Positions 20,531 through 32,218 of a stretch of DNA of 41,698 bases are shown here, one piece after another (position 1 is the first letter of the stretch; every line of letters starts with the position of its first letter). The notes under the pieces are model-generated. The model saw nothing but the letters and a program-made list of their open reading frames with translations. It was not told where the DNA came from and searched no databases. Position numbers and translations under genes: made by a program. The DNA is from Chara braunii (Eukaryota; Streptophyta; Charophyceae; Charales; Characeae), in NCBI GenBank assembly GCA_003427395.1, contig BFEA01000295.1, positions 983,758 through 1,025,455 of the forward strand, read 5' to 3'.

Positions 20531-21332
20531 TCACTCCTCTATCTCGTTCCCGTCCTCATCATCACTGAAATCCTCCTCCCCGTCTGCGAACAGCTCTTTT
20601 AGCCCCTCCAAAAAGGTCTCCCCCACCGCCACATTCCGATAGACTATCCGCCAACGCACCGGGCTAGGAACAAAGACTTCATCCGCGTTGAGGAGGTTTA
20701 ATACCTCAGCCAATTCTTCCGACCAGTTTCCTTCAAACGGCCCTGCTTCCGCTGACAGTCTAAAGAAATCTTGTCTAGCACATTGCTACAGCCTCATGCG
20801 CGTCATCAATCGGCATATCCGTTCCAACCTATCCCTGGTCCCAAAGACTGCATCCACCAGAAACGGGGGTAGCACGCATCTCATCGTCCTAAGGGGCGTC
20901 TCATTTTTTTCCGGTCTCCGAGTTTCACTCGCACCTCCATCTTTTCTATCTCCATTTTCGCCCGCTGACATGCCGCCCATACCACTTCCCGTTACGCTTG
21001 CTTAAACAACTGATCTGGTGCCGTGCCCAATACTAGTCCCATCACCATTGTATTTTCCATTTCCTGAGATACGTAGACCCATCCTCGAGCTTCCACCGTT
21101 CTCCGAAATTCTAGGTCCATCAGGCTGGGTGAAAGTCTTGTCAGGCAAACCTTAGTCCAGATTGTCTCTATCAGAGGAATGCGTCCTTCTCGTCCAGCAT
21201 CACGGTTTCATAAGTTGGCTCTAGGTCTGTTCACGTTCCTTCCTCCGGGAGGACGACAGATACCCCTTCCCTTACATCTATGGGCATTTCCGGACCGCTA
21301 GAGTAGACAGGGGGCGACAACCATCGCGCCAT
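20531..21332 (-). pseudogene. MAR-family unknown gene, unit 4 (5'-most)
   Basis: It starts at ATG 21332 (MARWLSPPVYSSGPE), has GVSVVLPEEG, then a TGA and frameshifts, and then GWVYVSQEMEN, KNETPLRTMRCVLPPFLVDAVFG, GPFEGNWSEELAEVLNLL and FLEGLKELFA. It ends in an acidic tail (EEDFSDDEDGNEIEE) at 20531. The tail and the C-terminal motif resemble unit 1. It is the first of the four paralogs in transcription order. No known family is recognised. Confidence 0.55.
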
Positions 21333-21689
21333 CTTGTTTTTCCGGCGCCTATCCTGTTTCCATATGAGAGCACCACACGGCCCCTCATGGCCAGATTGCC
21401 TCCCGCCTAGATGAGAATTATTTTCAGACCCCTCCCCTGGGTCTCCTCAGCATTTCCTACCTATGTCCCAGATGTCGTTACCCCATCATACCCTCGATCG
21501 GTCACCCCCAGGCGGCATTCCTTTTTCTTGGTTCCATTTCCTTCCGACTCCTATCCAACCTTTATCATCATGTTCTCTCACTCGTGTGGACTTAGACTTG
21601 GAGGTGAGAATAGACTCAGAAGCTCAGTCCCCATCCAACATTCATCAGACAACTTTACTGAGGGAGGCACAAGAAGCAAAATTCAAGCA

Positions 21690-22666
21690 AACGTCGCACA
21701 CATGTCGGTCATCTCCTCACCGACCTTCTCCCCAGAAATGGTCTCTCCACTGTTACCATCGGCAAAGTTTTATCCGATACCTCAAGCACAGCTCAATCGT
21801 CGCGAGCGAGGTACCCAGACTCCGGTGGGGGGTCGCCCTCACCTTCTTGCCCAAAATACCCCATCCTGACTTGCCGCTCGTGTACCCACCATTAATCTCG
21901 GGAATCACCCCGCACATCTCGGTAGGGCCATTGGAGTCAGCCGTCCAGGCATTCACTTTCATCGGTGTGATAAGGAACGGCCTTTCCCAAACCAAGCTAC
22001 GGGAAGCTACTAATCATTCCCGAGGCTCCGTCTGTGCCCTCATGTAGTGGTACTCCCTCCGCCTGCCAACAAGCCAAGCCCCGCCTGAGGAGATTTCACA
22101 CCCCGCCCGGCAGATCATCGAGCCAAAGCTCATCACCGCTCGAACGAGAATACCACTAATCAACCGACGTGACAAACTCCCGTCCGACAGCTCGGTGGCC
22201 TGACCTCCACACACGAACCCACGACAGTCTACAAAAGGGAGCGACATTTGGCAACCCGCACCAGCCGGTGCAGACCCCTCCTTTCCTTCCAAATGGCAGG
22301 ATGCTCGAATCCCCGTCATGCATTCACAAGTCCCAAGTGGGACACACATAAAACAAGTGCCTTTCCCGTGGTGCTCCCAGCGCTTTCTACCCAAAACTCA
22401 CAAATTTTCTCTAAGGACAGTGCGTGCCACTCGCCCCTAACTTCCATACTTAGTGCCCGGTTCCTTGTCGTGAGCATCTTGAAAGGTGTGCTAGCTTTCC
22501 CTTGGAGTCTAGCAACTCCCTTCATTCCCCTTATCTTCACTTCATGTGTCCGTTCATAGGGCAGGATTGTTCCTTCTCGATTACCTTTTGTGTTCATATG
22601 AGGTTCCTTCAAACATTTAAGTGCAGTGCACGGAGCCCGCTGGGCTCCGAAGAGGAGAGAAGGCAC
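21690..22666 (-). pseudogene. Possible further minus-strand ORFs upstream of the MAR cluster
   Basis: Two frames have a protein-like composition. One (22666-22316) contains GTILPYERTHEVKIRGMKG and EWHALSLEKICEFWVESAG. The other (22394 to about 21750) contains SRRLISGILVRAVMSFGSM and, after an in-frame TGA near 22014, VWERPFLITPMKVNAW and VIPEINGGYTSGKSGWG. Both are on the strand of the Ty3 element and could be decayed 5' coding sequence. They share no clear motif with the MAR units, and no family is recognised. Chance open frames cannot be excluded. Confidence 0.3.
22621..22649. repeat. Short GC-rich hairpin
   Basis: CGGAGCCC (22631-22638) and GGGCTCCG (22642-22649) form an 8-bp stem with loop GCT, directly after GTGCAGTGCAC (22621-22631), itself an inverted repeat around one base. 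There is no T run after it on either strand, so a terminator reading has no support. Confidence 0.6.
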
Positions 22667-22957
22667 CCAGGTCGGTCGGATCGCTCCGCCGCGGGATTTT
22701 CATTGGAACCCAGACAAGCCCAAAATCCCAACCGCCTGCCAGGTAACCGGAGCCCCTCTTTCACACGAAGAGGAGGGGTCGAACTGCGGCTTGCCCAAGG
22801 CTTCCCCGGTCTGACGAACATCAGCCCGAGAGAAGGAGGACTAGAGTCACCTCCAAGGGAGATGGCCGATCAAGTGTGCAGCATGCATGTTATACCTCCA
22901 GGCCTGGTATTGCCATGCGCCCAGCCACCCTCAAATCTGCTTCACTCAAAGAGATAG

Positions 22958-24120
22958 AGCATACAAGTCCATATTCCTTATCTTCAGTTATGTGCATGGT
23001 CATGCGTCGGGCGCCCCCCTCGAGATCGTCAGGGTCAGTTTAACACATACCCGGCACCTCCACCATTGTTGTCGGGGCCGTATCCTGAAGGACTTTCGAG
23101 CCTTGGTCGACCCCACTGCGGGTCCCATTTGGCTCGACCCACCCACGCTCACGCTCAGGGCGCGGGTCGTTCGTCCCAGGGGCACCCTCACCTAGTGCTA
23201 TGAGATGGATGGGGATGGGCCATTTGCGAGAGGGCTTTACATTGGGGGATGTAACTCCACTCTCGCGTCAAGATGGTAGCTCTTTGGTCACTCGTGGCGT
23301 TTTCTCGATTCAATCAAGTCCGACCAGGCAATTGCTCCTTCCAATACACAGGCAGTCCAAGGAGTTCATTGAGGATTCGTCTTCTTGCCGTGCGCAGGTC
23401 AAGCGTCATGCATTGGGCCACGCACCTTTTCACTAAGTCTAGCGGCTCAAGACGGCCCCTACGACATCCTTGGGGTGGGGTGACCCGGGCTTTGCATTGC
23501 ACATAAAATAGTCATCCCATTCAGTTGTCATTCGGGCCACATCCAGGCAACCACCATTCATCCAAGCATCCGACCATCACGCCCGCTCAGCATTCATAGT
23601 CCATGTAAAGCTCAAGTCCTTCCCTCGTCCATAGTCCATGCAAAGCCCAAGTCCTTCCCTTGACAATTCTCCATCTGATCCGGTTCCGCTCAAACCCCAT
23701 CCCAAACTACTCACCTGCGCAACACCATACAAAGCACGAACCAAATACAATCCCCATTGGGGTCAACACACCGCCCCTTCCCACAAGCCTACGCTTCCTT
23801 TGCCTTTGATAATCCGTTGGTTGTCTTTCCCTTTCCCCAAGCAACCCATGCCTTCACCTTAGTCATGCAGTCGGGGGAGATGGTTGAGTCAAATTGACCT
23901 TGTCACAAAAAAAACTGCACCCCTTTCCGCTTTTTCCGAGGCTTACAACAGTCTCGTGCCTTCCCTTCTTGATGGCACAAGGGACCGGCAGCCCTCCCCT
24001 TGCCCTCGCTTTCCACCAAGTGAGGACCAAGTTCCTTGTCGTTCGTTCCCTGGCAATGTAACAGGTGAGGTAGGGGTTAGTCACGTTCCATGGATTGTTA
24101 GGGGAGAGGGGAGAGCTTAA
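22958..24120. other. No gene seen
   Basis: I find no recognisable protein, RNA or transposon end here. The phrase 'cccattcagttgtc ... catagtccatg(t/c)aaag' repeats weakly at about 23597-23650. Open frames are short and lack family motifs. Confidence 0.4.
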
Positions 24121-24140
24121 GAGTCAAAGGTCTTGGGAAA

Positions 24141-24142
<2 letters not shown>

Positions 24143-24220
<78 letters not shown>

Positions 24221-24265
24221 NNNNNNNNNNNNNNNNNNNNNNNNNNNNNNNNNNNNNNNNNNNNN
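24143..24265. repeat. (GA)n microsatellite ending in a 45-base assembly gap
   Basis: Pure GA dinucleotides run from about 24143 to 24220 and are followed by 45 N (24221-24265). The gap probably exists because the repeat could not be assembled through, so the true length is unknown. Confidence 0.95.
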
Positions 24266-24399
24266 AGGAGAGACAGGACACAAGAGGCCCCACATCCTAA
24301 TCGCCCTTGACCCTTGACCCTTCTTAACCGGCCCTACCCGAGACTTCGCGTGCCCCCTTGCGGCCCCTATGGCCCTCAAGCGGATGAGGGAGGTGCTAA

Positions 24400-24990
24400 G
24401 CGAGGAAGGGTTGAGGTGGTCGGCTATGGTGGATGGGTGTAGGTGATGGAGGTAGAAGAAGGGTTGAGGTGGCCGGCTATGGTGGACGGGTGTAGGTGAT
24501 GGAGGAAGAAGAAGGGTTGAGGTAGTCGGCTATGGTGGATGGGTGTAGGTGATGGAGGTGGGAGAAGGGTTGGGGTGGTTGGCTATGGTGGATGGGTGTA
24601 GGTGATGGAGGAAGAAGATGGGTTAAGGTGGTTGGCTATGGTAGATGGGTGCAGGTGATGGAGGTGGAAGAAGGGTTGAGGTGGTCGGCTATGGTGGATG
24701 AGTGTAGGTGATGGAGGTGGAAGAAGGGTTGGGGTGGTCGGCTATGGTGGATGGGTGTCGATGATGGAGGTGGAAGAAGGGTTCGGGTGGTTGGCTATGG
24801 TAGATGGGTGTAGGTGACAAATGTGGAAGAAGGGTTGAGGTGGCCGGCTATGGTGGATGGGTGTAGGTGATGGAGGTGGAAGAAGGGTTGGGGTGATCGG
24901 CTATGGAGGATGGGTGTAGGTGATGGGGAAGAAGGGTTGGGGTGGTTGGCTATGGTAGATCGGTGTAGGGGAAGGAGGTGGAAGAGAAGG
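24400..24990. repeat. 53-bp minisatellite, about 11 copies
   Basis: The unit contains ggctatggtggatgggtgta followed by ggtgatggaggtggaagaag and ggttgaggtggtc, with a period of 53 bp (for example starts near 24421 and 24474). Copies differ by single bases and small indels. Since 53 is not a multiple of three, the open frames through it are not protein repeats. Confidence 0.9.
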
Positions 24991-25940
24991 AAAGAGAGGG
25001 GAAGTGTGTTTGTATTGTCCTTTGGACACCCGTTCATGAAGAGTAGTCGCGGTGAACGAGTGGCGGGGATAACGAACGGCGGGGGACGTGTGCAAGTGAC
25101 CTTGGCCCCCGCCTTGCCCCCTTACCCGGGCTTCCGGCTCATTGTCGGCCGTATCCCTTATGTCCCGGACCAAGACACAGTCCCACAGTACACAGTCAAC
25201 TGTCAACATGCAGAGAACACACAGTTGTTGTGGATGCAGTTGATCGGAATCTGCAGAATCTGCAGATCCCGCTAGTTACGGTATTTTACCGTCTTTGTTG
25301 TTTCTTCGCCCAGGGTGAAAATTCGGGGTGCTCAGTGTTGTATTACCTGCCCCAAACGTTATCAGACTGACACCAAACTTGGTGGGCCCCCTCGCTGTAT
25401 CATAGGGAAGGCCTCCACAAAATTTGGCGTTGTTATGACGTCATTTGGGCCAAGTTGCCCGTCTCGGGCGTCCGCCGGCTTTCGAAGAACAGTTAAGAGG
25501 AAGTCCGATTTCTGATTTTTTCAGAAAACGGAGTCTGATGGCCTGCTGGGTCTGCAGGCCATCTGTTCATACCCAGGATATGAGGTCTGAACAGTCTCAG
25601 ACACTATTCCTAAGTACCTGTAGTGCCGCCTTCGACGTGTCGTCGACCGTATTTCGCCCGATTGCGGTATCCGCATGACCCTTGTGACGAAGGTGGTTAC
25701 CCTGTCCTTACTCCTGGTTCAGCAGTCTGTGCTAGCTAGGTTCTGTTCAGGGTTGCCGTCCTACAGTTACTATCAGAGGAAAAGCACAGTAGACCCTCAG
25801 ATTACCAGAAAACAAGTCTTTTGAACCTTCTACTTACCTCGTTCGAATAGAACACACGGGGGGGGGGCAATCCTAGTGGTTTCCCAGTCTAGATCAGAGA
25901 GAGAAAACAACAGTCTATTCAGCAGCGGGGATCAGACAGC
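24991..25940. other. No gene seen; short GC-rich spacer
   Basis: No coding region is supported. One GTGAACG (25052-25058) and a CGTTCAT (25031-25037) resemble the heptamers near the hAT gene. A G run lies at about 25859-25867, just before the 91-bp array. Confidence 0.4.
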
Positions 25941-25944
25941 GCCA

Positions 25945-27665
25945 TATACCAAGGTGCACACCGCCACGCACCCAAACACTTAAATCAGCAAAAAGACAAA
26001 ATTAACAACAATTTACCCAGGGGAATGAACAACGAGGTATCACGGGGTATATCGCAGCCCACCCAAACACTTAGAACAACAAAAAGACATCGTTTGCAGC
26101 AAACTGCCCAGGGGAACGAACAACGAAGTATTACGGGGTATACCGCCACACACCCAAGTACTTAGAACAGCAAAAGGAGATGGTTTTGCAGCAAACTGCC
26201 CAGGGGAAAGAACGACGAAGTATCATGGGGTGAATCGAAACCCACCCGAACGCTTAGAACAGAAAAATGACAATGCCAACAACAATCTACCCTGGGGGAT
26301 GATCAGCGAAGTATCATGGGGTGAATCGCAGCCTACCCAAACACTTAGAACAACAAAATGACAATGCAAATAACAATTTACCCAGGGGAATAATCAGCGA
26401 AGTATCGTGGGGTGGATCGCAGCCCACCCAAGCACTTAGAACAGCAAAATGACAATGCCAACAGCAATCTACCCAGGGGAATGAGCAGCGAAATATCATG
26501 GGGTGAATCGCAGCCCACCCAAGCACTTAGAACAACAAAATGACAATGCCAACAACAATCTACCCAGGGGAATGATCAGCGAAGTATCATGGGGTGAATC
26601 GCAGCCCACCCAAACACTNACTTAGAACAACAAAATGACAATGCCAACAACAATCTACCCAGGGGAATGATCAGCGAAGTATCATGGGGTGAATCGCAGC
26701 CCACCCAAACACTTGGAATAACAAAAAAACATGGTTCGCAGCAAACTGCCCAGGGGAACGAACAGTGAAGTATTACGGGGTATACCGCCACACACCCAAA
26801 CACTTAGAACAACAAAATGACAATGCCAACAACAATCTACCCACGGGAATGATCAGCGAAGTGTCATGGGTGAATCGGAGCCCACCCAAACACTTAGAAT
26901 AGCAAAATAATAATGCCAACAACAATCTACCCAGGGGAATGATCAACGAGTATTATGGGGTGAATCGCAGCTCATCTAAGCACTTAGAACAACAAAATGA
27001 CAATGCCAACAACAATCTACGCAGGGGAATGATCAGCGAAGTATCATGGGGTGAATCGCAGCCCACTTAAGCACTCAGAACAAAAAAAATGACAATGCCA
27101 ACAACAATATACCCAAGGGAATGATCAGCGAAGTATCATGGGGTGAATCGCAGCCCACCTAAGCAGTTAGAACAGCAAAATGACAATGCCAACATCAATC
27201 TACCCAGGGGAATGATCAGCGAAGTATCATGTGGTGAATTGCAGCCCACCAAGCACTTAGGACAACCAAGTAGCAAGTTTGGAAGCAATCTACTAAAGGT
27301 AAAGTGCAACGAAGTATCCCAATGTGAATCGCAACTCATCCAAGCATCAAGATCAGCCAAATGACAAGATTGGAAGCAATTTACTCAAGGGAAAGTGCAG
27401 CGAAGTATCCCAAGGTGAATCGCAACTCATCCAAGCACCAAGATCAGCCAAATGACAAGATTGGAAGCACTCTACTCAAGGGAAAGATCAGCGAAGTATC
27501 CCAAGGTGAATCGCAACTCATCCAAGCATCAATATTAACCAAATGACAAGATTGGAAGCAATCTACTCAAGGGGAAGCGCGGCGATGTATCCCAAGGTGA
27601 ATCGCAACTCATCCAAGCATCAAGATCAGCCAAATGACAAAATTGGAAGCAATCTACTCTCCTCT
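25945..27665. repeat. 91-bp tandem array, about 19 copies
   Basis: The unit includes aatctacccaggggaatgat, cagcgaagtatcatggggtg and aatcgcagcccacccaa. Successive 'gaagtatc' marks lie 91 bp apart (for example 26308 and 26399). From about 27280 the units change to a second subfamily (ctcaagggaaagtgcagcg, gattggaagcaatctac) with the same period. A single N at 26619 interrupts a duplicated 'act', marking a contig join, so copy number is unreliable. The array is satellite-like and noncoding. Confidence 0.9.
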
Positions 27666-27689
27666 AATACATGTTGCCACCAACACATG

Positions 27690-29150
27690 GGCTGCGATTT
27701 TCAACCAAGTAGATAAACGAGTAGAAGATGAAGATCATGGGTGAAAAAGACTAGAATTGAGCTCACCAACACAAGGGGATAGATTGCGATCCACATAGTG
27801 ATGCTAGAAAGGACAAAACAAGCATGAATCAACACTCAAACACTACACATCATCAAGATATGAGTTGCGATTTGCAACCAAGTGGAGAGATGAGTAAGAG
27901 AGACAGATTATGAGAGAAAAAAATCAAGTTTTAACTTAACAGCGTTAGGGGAATGATTGCGACTCCCAACGAGAGGCTAGAACAAACGAAACAAGCATGA
28001 ATCAACACTCAAACACTACACCTCATCAAGATATGAGTTGCAATTTGCAACCAAGTGGAGAGATGAGTAGGAGAGAGAGATTATGACAAAAAAAGACAAA
28101 GTTTTAGCTCAACAACACAAGGGGAAGTATTGCGATTCACAAGGAGAGGCTAGAATGGACAAAACAAGCATGAATCAATACTCAAACACTACACATCATC
28201 AAGATATGAGTTGCAATTTGCAACCAAATGGAGAGATGAGTAGGAGGGAGAGATTATGAGAGAAAAATATCAAGTTTTAGCTCAACAACACAAGGGGAAG
28301 TATAGCGATTCACAATGAGAGGCTAGAATAGACAAAACAAGCATGAATCAACACTCAAACACTACACATCAGCATTGCAGCCAAGTAGAGAGATGAGTAA
28401 GAGAGAGAAATTATGAGAGAAAAAGACCAAGTTTTAGCTCAACAACACAAGGAGAAGTACTGCGATTCACGAGGAGAGGCTGGAATGAACAAAAAAAACA
28501 TGAATCACCACTCAAACACTACACATCATCAAGATATGAGTTGCGGTTTGCAACCAAGTGGAGAGATGAGTATGAGGGAGAGATTAGGAGAGAAAAAGAC
28601 AAAGTTTTAGCTCAACAACACAAGGGAAAGTATTGCGATTCACAAGGAGAGGCTAGAATGGACAAAACAAGCATGAATCAACACTCAAACACTACACATC
28701 ATCACGATATGAGTTGCGATTTGCAACCAAGTGGAGAGTTGAGTAGGAGAGAGAGATCAGGAGGAAAAAGACCAAGTTTTAGCTAAACAATACGAGGAGA
28801 AGGATTGCGATTCATAAGGAGAGGCTAAAATGGACAATACAAGCATGAATCAACACTCAAACGCTACACCCCATCAATATATGAGTTGCGATTTGCAACC
28901 AAGTGGAGAGATGAGGAAGAGAGAGAGATCAGGAGAGAAAAAAATCAAGTCTTAGCTCAACAATACAAGGGGAAGAATTGCGATTCACAAGGAGAGGCTA
29001 GAATGGACAAAACAAGCATGAATCAACACTCAAACAGTACATATCATCAAAATATGAGTTGCGATTTGCAACCAAGTGGAGAAATGAGTAGGAGAGGGAG
29101 ATTAAGAGAGAAAAAGACAAAGTTTTTAGCTCAACAACACAAGGGGAAGG
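27690..29150. repeat. 172-173-bp tandem array, about 8 copies
   Basis: The unit contains caagcatgaatcaacactca, aacactacacatcatcaaga, tgagttgcgatttgcaacca and tagctcaacaacacaagggg. The mark 'tgagttg' occurs at 27861, 28034, 28207, 28537, 28710, 28882 and 29054, giving spacings of 172-173 bp, with a shortened unit near 28370. It directly abuts the 91-bp array and shares short phrases with it (gcgatttgcaaccaag against gcgattttcaaccaag). The period is close to that of nucleosome-length satellites. Confidence 0.9.
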
Positions 29151-29184
29151 AGTAGGAAGAAGAGGAGATAGGAGGGGGAAAGGA

Positions 29185-29280
29185 TGAGGAAGATGAAGGG
29201 GAAAGAGAAGAAAAAGAAGAGGAGGGAGAAGAAGAAGAAGAAGAAGAAGAAGAAGAAGAAGAAGAAGAGAAAGGAGGGGG
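29185..29280. repeat. (GAA)n-rich tract
   Basis: Purine-rich DNA leads into an uninterrupted GAA trinucleotide run at about 29229-29270. It follows directly on the 172-bp array. Confidence 0.9.
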
Positions 29281-29985
29281 AAGACACTTCTCCAATCACC
29301 CCCTTCGATGCCTCCTTCTTGATAAAGCTCCCATTTCCTTGGCTATGGCTGCCTCCCTCTCCAAGTTTTTCCTCCCTCCTTCTCTCACCTTCTTCGAGTA
29401 CCCATGAGCTCCTATAAGTAAGACTAGGGAGTCCTCCCCTCTAGGAGGGCTAATGGGACTCCTCCTAGTCTTGCCGTCTCCTCCACTAGCCTGGGATCTA
29501 TGGCGGACTACCTCCCTTACTACCACTAGCTTGTAGAACCTCCTGCTACTAGCTCACAGTCACTTCCAAGCGTCCGGACTGGCAGGGGTTCCCCTCACTA
29601 CTCTCCAATTGCCTCTAGAGTTCTCACGGGCTCATTTGGGCAGCATGGGCACTCCACATGCAAGTGTGAATGTGGCGGACTGAATCCCGAGCTTGTATAG
29701 GCTGGGAACAGCAGTCCGCCCAGCCCTTGGGCCCTTCCAAGTGCCCCAAGGTGAACCGAGGTACCCCCAAGGCCAATTTTCACCTCTAGGCCTTTCCGGA
29801 CGTACCTAGGCCTCTTTCTGGTCAGATACATGCAGTCCGAGTGGTTGGTACCAACTCGGATTGCTCTTGGCCTCCCAAGGCCTCTATCCCCTTTTCAAAA
29901 TGTTGTTTCTAGGGCCTAGACTAAGAGACTGCAACCCCAATTGGAGAAAAAGACCAACAAGGGTTTTTTCTCAGTAATTTTCTGA
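29281..29985. other. No gene seen; contains one strong dyad
   Basis: No coding region is supported. CAGTCCGAGT (29833-29842) and ACTCGGATTG (29854-29863) form a 10-bp dyad (one mismatch), enclosing the palindrome GTTGGTACCAAC. It is a longer relative of the dyads found throughout repeat A and lies 120 bp outside its left edge. Confidence 0.45.
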
Positions 29986-31370
29986 GTTTGGCCTACCTTG
30001 GGTACACCGAACCATTTTTCAATGTGGCGCTGCATTTTCAGCCTTGGATCTGACTGAGATCCAAGGCTAGGATTATTTCGAGCTACCCCATGGTAGCCCA
30101 TGCTTCAAATTTGAGCCCCTAGGTCAAATTTTTCAATTTTTGGTGCATCTGGCTCTTTTTTGGGCCAAATGCATTTTTTTATTTTTTTCTCCATTTTTTT
30201 TTTTTTTTTTTTGCTGCCACCTCATTCCGAATCTAGCCGTTTTTTGCTGGCCCATAAAAAACGCCTATTTTCTCTCCACCATGAGATCTGATTTCAGATC
30301 CATGGTCCAAAAGAAAACCGAAATTTCACCCTTTACATTTTTTTTTAATTTTGTCTTTTTTAAATTCGGATATTGTTGAAGCAATCCGGCCTGCACTCCT
30401 TGAACCTAGGAGAAGTGAGGTCATCATTGGGGCCTGGCAGTCCCTATTGCTGCCATCCCAATGGGCCGACACACTCGCCTCCACCCATTTCTCCCATTTT
30501 CCCTCATTTTTCCTCATTTTTCTCCCCATTCTCTTTTCTTTTTCTTTTAGTTTTTTGGTGACATGTGTCAATTTGTTATGCACCTCTTTTTTAGGCCCTA
30601 GGACCTTGATTGTGGCCAGGTTCATGGCCGGCTGTTGGCCGTTACACCCCGGCTCACAAGGTTGGCATGCCCATACCCCTAGGGGGCACGATTCCCTCCC
30701 GTTAGGCTCCATTTTGAGCCCCCTTGGTTCCGATTTTTCTTGACTAGCCTGTTCTTTGCTTGGAGCCCCTTCGACTTCTATTTTCTTGTGCCTAGCTAGT
30801 CCGAAATACCCCGGACTGCTCGACAACCCTCCCCTTATTATTTTATTATTGCTCCTCACTCCCACTTTCACCCGTTTGAGCCCCACTAGCGTTGGCACTA
30901 GTGGTGCCCGTAACTTCTACCGTCGAGATCTTAGAACTCGACGGCGTCGTTTATTTTCTTCGGCCGCTCCTCATCTTTTCTAGTGGTCTCCTCTTTGGAA
31001 CACCTCAAGTCCCCGCCGCTTCCCGCGCTAGTCCCAATTTACCGCTCCGCCGTCGGTACCGCCGACAAGGCCGAATTTTTCAACAATTTTTATTTGGCCT
31101 CCTTTGACTCCCGGCGTCATCCCGGTTGACGTCCAATTTTTTTCCTTGGGACTTCCCAAGTCCCCGACAGTCCAGTTTTATTATTTTCTTCATGTGTCCT
31201 TTGTGCCGTCAATGTTTTTCCGGCCGCGGGGCCCCCGCCGTGCCATTGCTGTTTTGCCGTCACACTCCCCTTAGGTCCGCGGCACCATTTTCTAATGTTT
31301 CCAGCGTGCCGCGGCCCATTTCCCCAAGGTCCGAGCACTCCCATGCAGTCCGTTATTTTGCTAGCCCCAT

Positions 31371-31500
31371 AGCCCCATGTCATGCCCCATAGCCCCATGT
31401 CATGCCCCATAGCCCCAGGCCATGCCCCATAGCCCCATATCATGCCCCATAGCCCCATGTCATGCCCCATAGGCCCATTTCCAGCGTGCCGCGGCCCATT
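31371..31500. repeat. 20-bp minisatellite private to copy 2
   Basis: The unit agccccatgtcatgccccat is repeated five times with minor changes (31371-31470). The phrase ccagcgtgccgcggcccatt then recurs exactly 180 bp after its first occurrence (31301 and 31481). Copy 1 has only one unit (near 7480), so the expansion happened after the copies diverged. Confidence 0.85.
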
Positions 31501-31982
31501 TCTCGGACCGCATCCACCGCCATTTTGCTAGCCCCATAGCCCCATGTCATGCCCCAAGCCCACGGAAAATAAAACGTTAATTTTCCTAAGACATCCGGGC
31601 TCACTTTTGGCTCCCGGAGCCCCAAAAACATGAGTTTGTCGCTCCCTATGCAGTCCGTCGCAACTCGAACTGCACTAGGGGCAGTTTCCCTTGCCCGAAT
31701 GTCCCTAAACTAGCCCCCTACCAAAAGAAATCAGGCGGTCAATTCCTAAGTGCATCCGGCCTCAATTCTGCCTCCCGGTGCATTTGAAACTTGACTTTGG
31801 CCTCCCCCATGCAATCCGTTATTTTCCGGTTGCATGGACCCTTGTTTTCTTTTAATTTTCTCAGCATAAATCAAAGAAACACATGGTCCTTTGTAACCAG
31901 CATATCGCCCAAGTGAACCTGGTCCAAAATTCTTCCCCTAGGTGGTCGTTTTTGTCCGTTAGTGCCCTTTTGACTTTCCCCC

Positions 31983-31987
<5 letters not shown>

Positions 31988-32021
<34 letters not shown>

Positions 32022-32024
32022 CCC
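31988..32024. repeat. Poly-T run
   Basis: A long T run sits where copy 1 has a mixed T/C stretch (7937-7970). It lies 50 bp before the library adapter, so it may be inflated by misassembly. Confidence 0.8.
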
Positions 32025-32076
32025 TTTCTCCTTGGGCAGTTGGGACTTGGCGGTCCCTACTTGCTACAGTCCCAAC

Positions 32077-32114
32077 CTGTCTCTTATACACATCTAGATG
32101 TGTATAAGAGACAG
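32077..32114. other. Nextera mate-pair junction adapter (artefact)
   Basis: CTGTCTCTTATACACATCT at 32077-32095 is followed directly by its exact reverse complement at 32096-32114. These are the two 19-bp Tn5 mosaic ends that form the circularisation junction of Nextera mate-pair libraries. It is not biological sequence of this genome. Confidence 0.97.
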
Positions 32115-32218
32115 TCACCGACCTTTTTCCATCTCTCATTGCTCATTCCAACTCATTCTCAATCAATCTTTCTCAATCAATTATGCAGGGGACCTCAGTG
32201 CCTATTTCAAAAGAAATN
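32115..32218. other. Chimeric segment ending in a single-N join
   Basis: The DNA after the adapter does not continue repeat A. Its end (32183-32217) resembles 10386-10421 (atgcagggga ... cagtgcc). A lone N at 32218 is followed by a restart of the same repeat A phrase already present at 31939 (tttttgtccgttagtgccc). About 140 bp of repeat A is therefore duplicated by the assembly, and the junction should not be trusted. Confidence 0.85.

Noticed and set aside
24098-24379. Ser-Leu repeat open frames across (GA)n and the gap
   Set aside because: Translation of a dinucleotide repeat and Ns; an artefact.
25945-29150. CRISPR-like array
   Set aside because: Units are contiguous tandem repeats without unique spacers, in a eukaryotic context.
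28413-29155. Repeated protein-like frames with MRFATKWRDE and similar
   Set aside because: They come from the 172-173-bp array. The period is not a multiple of three, so the frame changes from unit to unit and no repeat protein is encoded.
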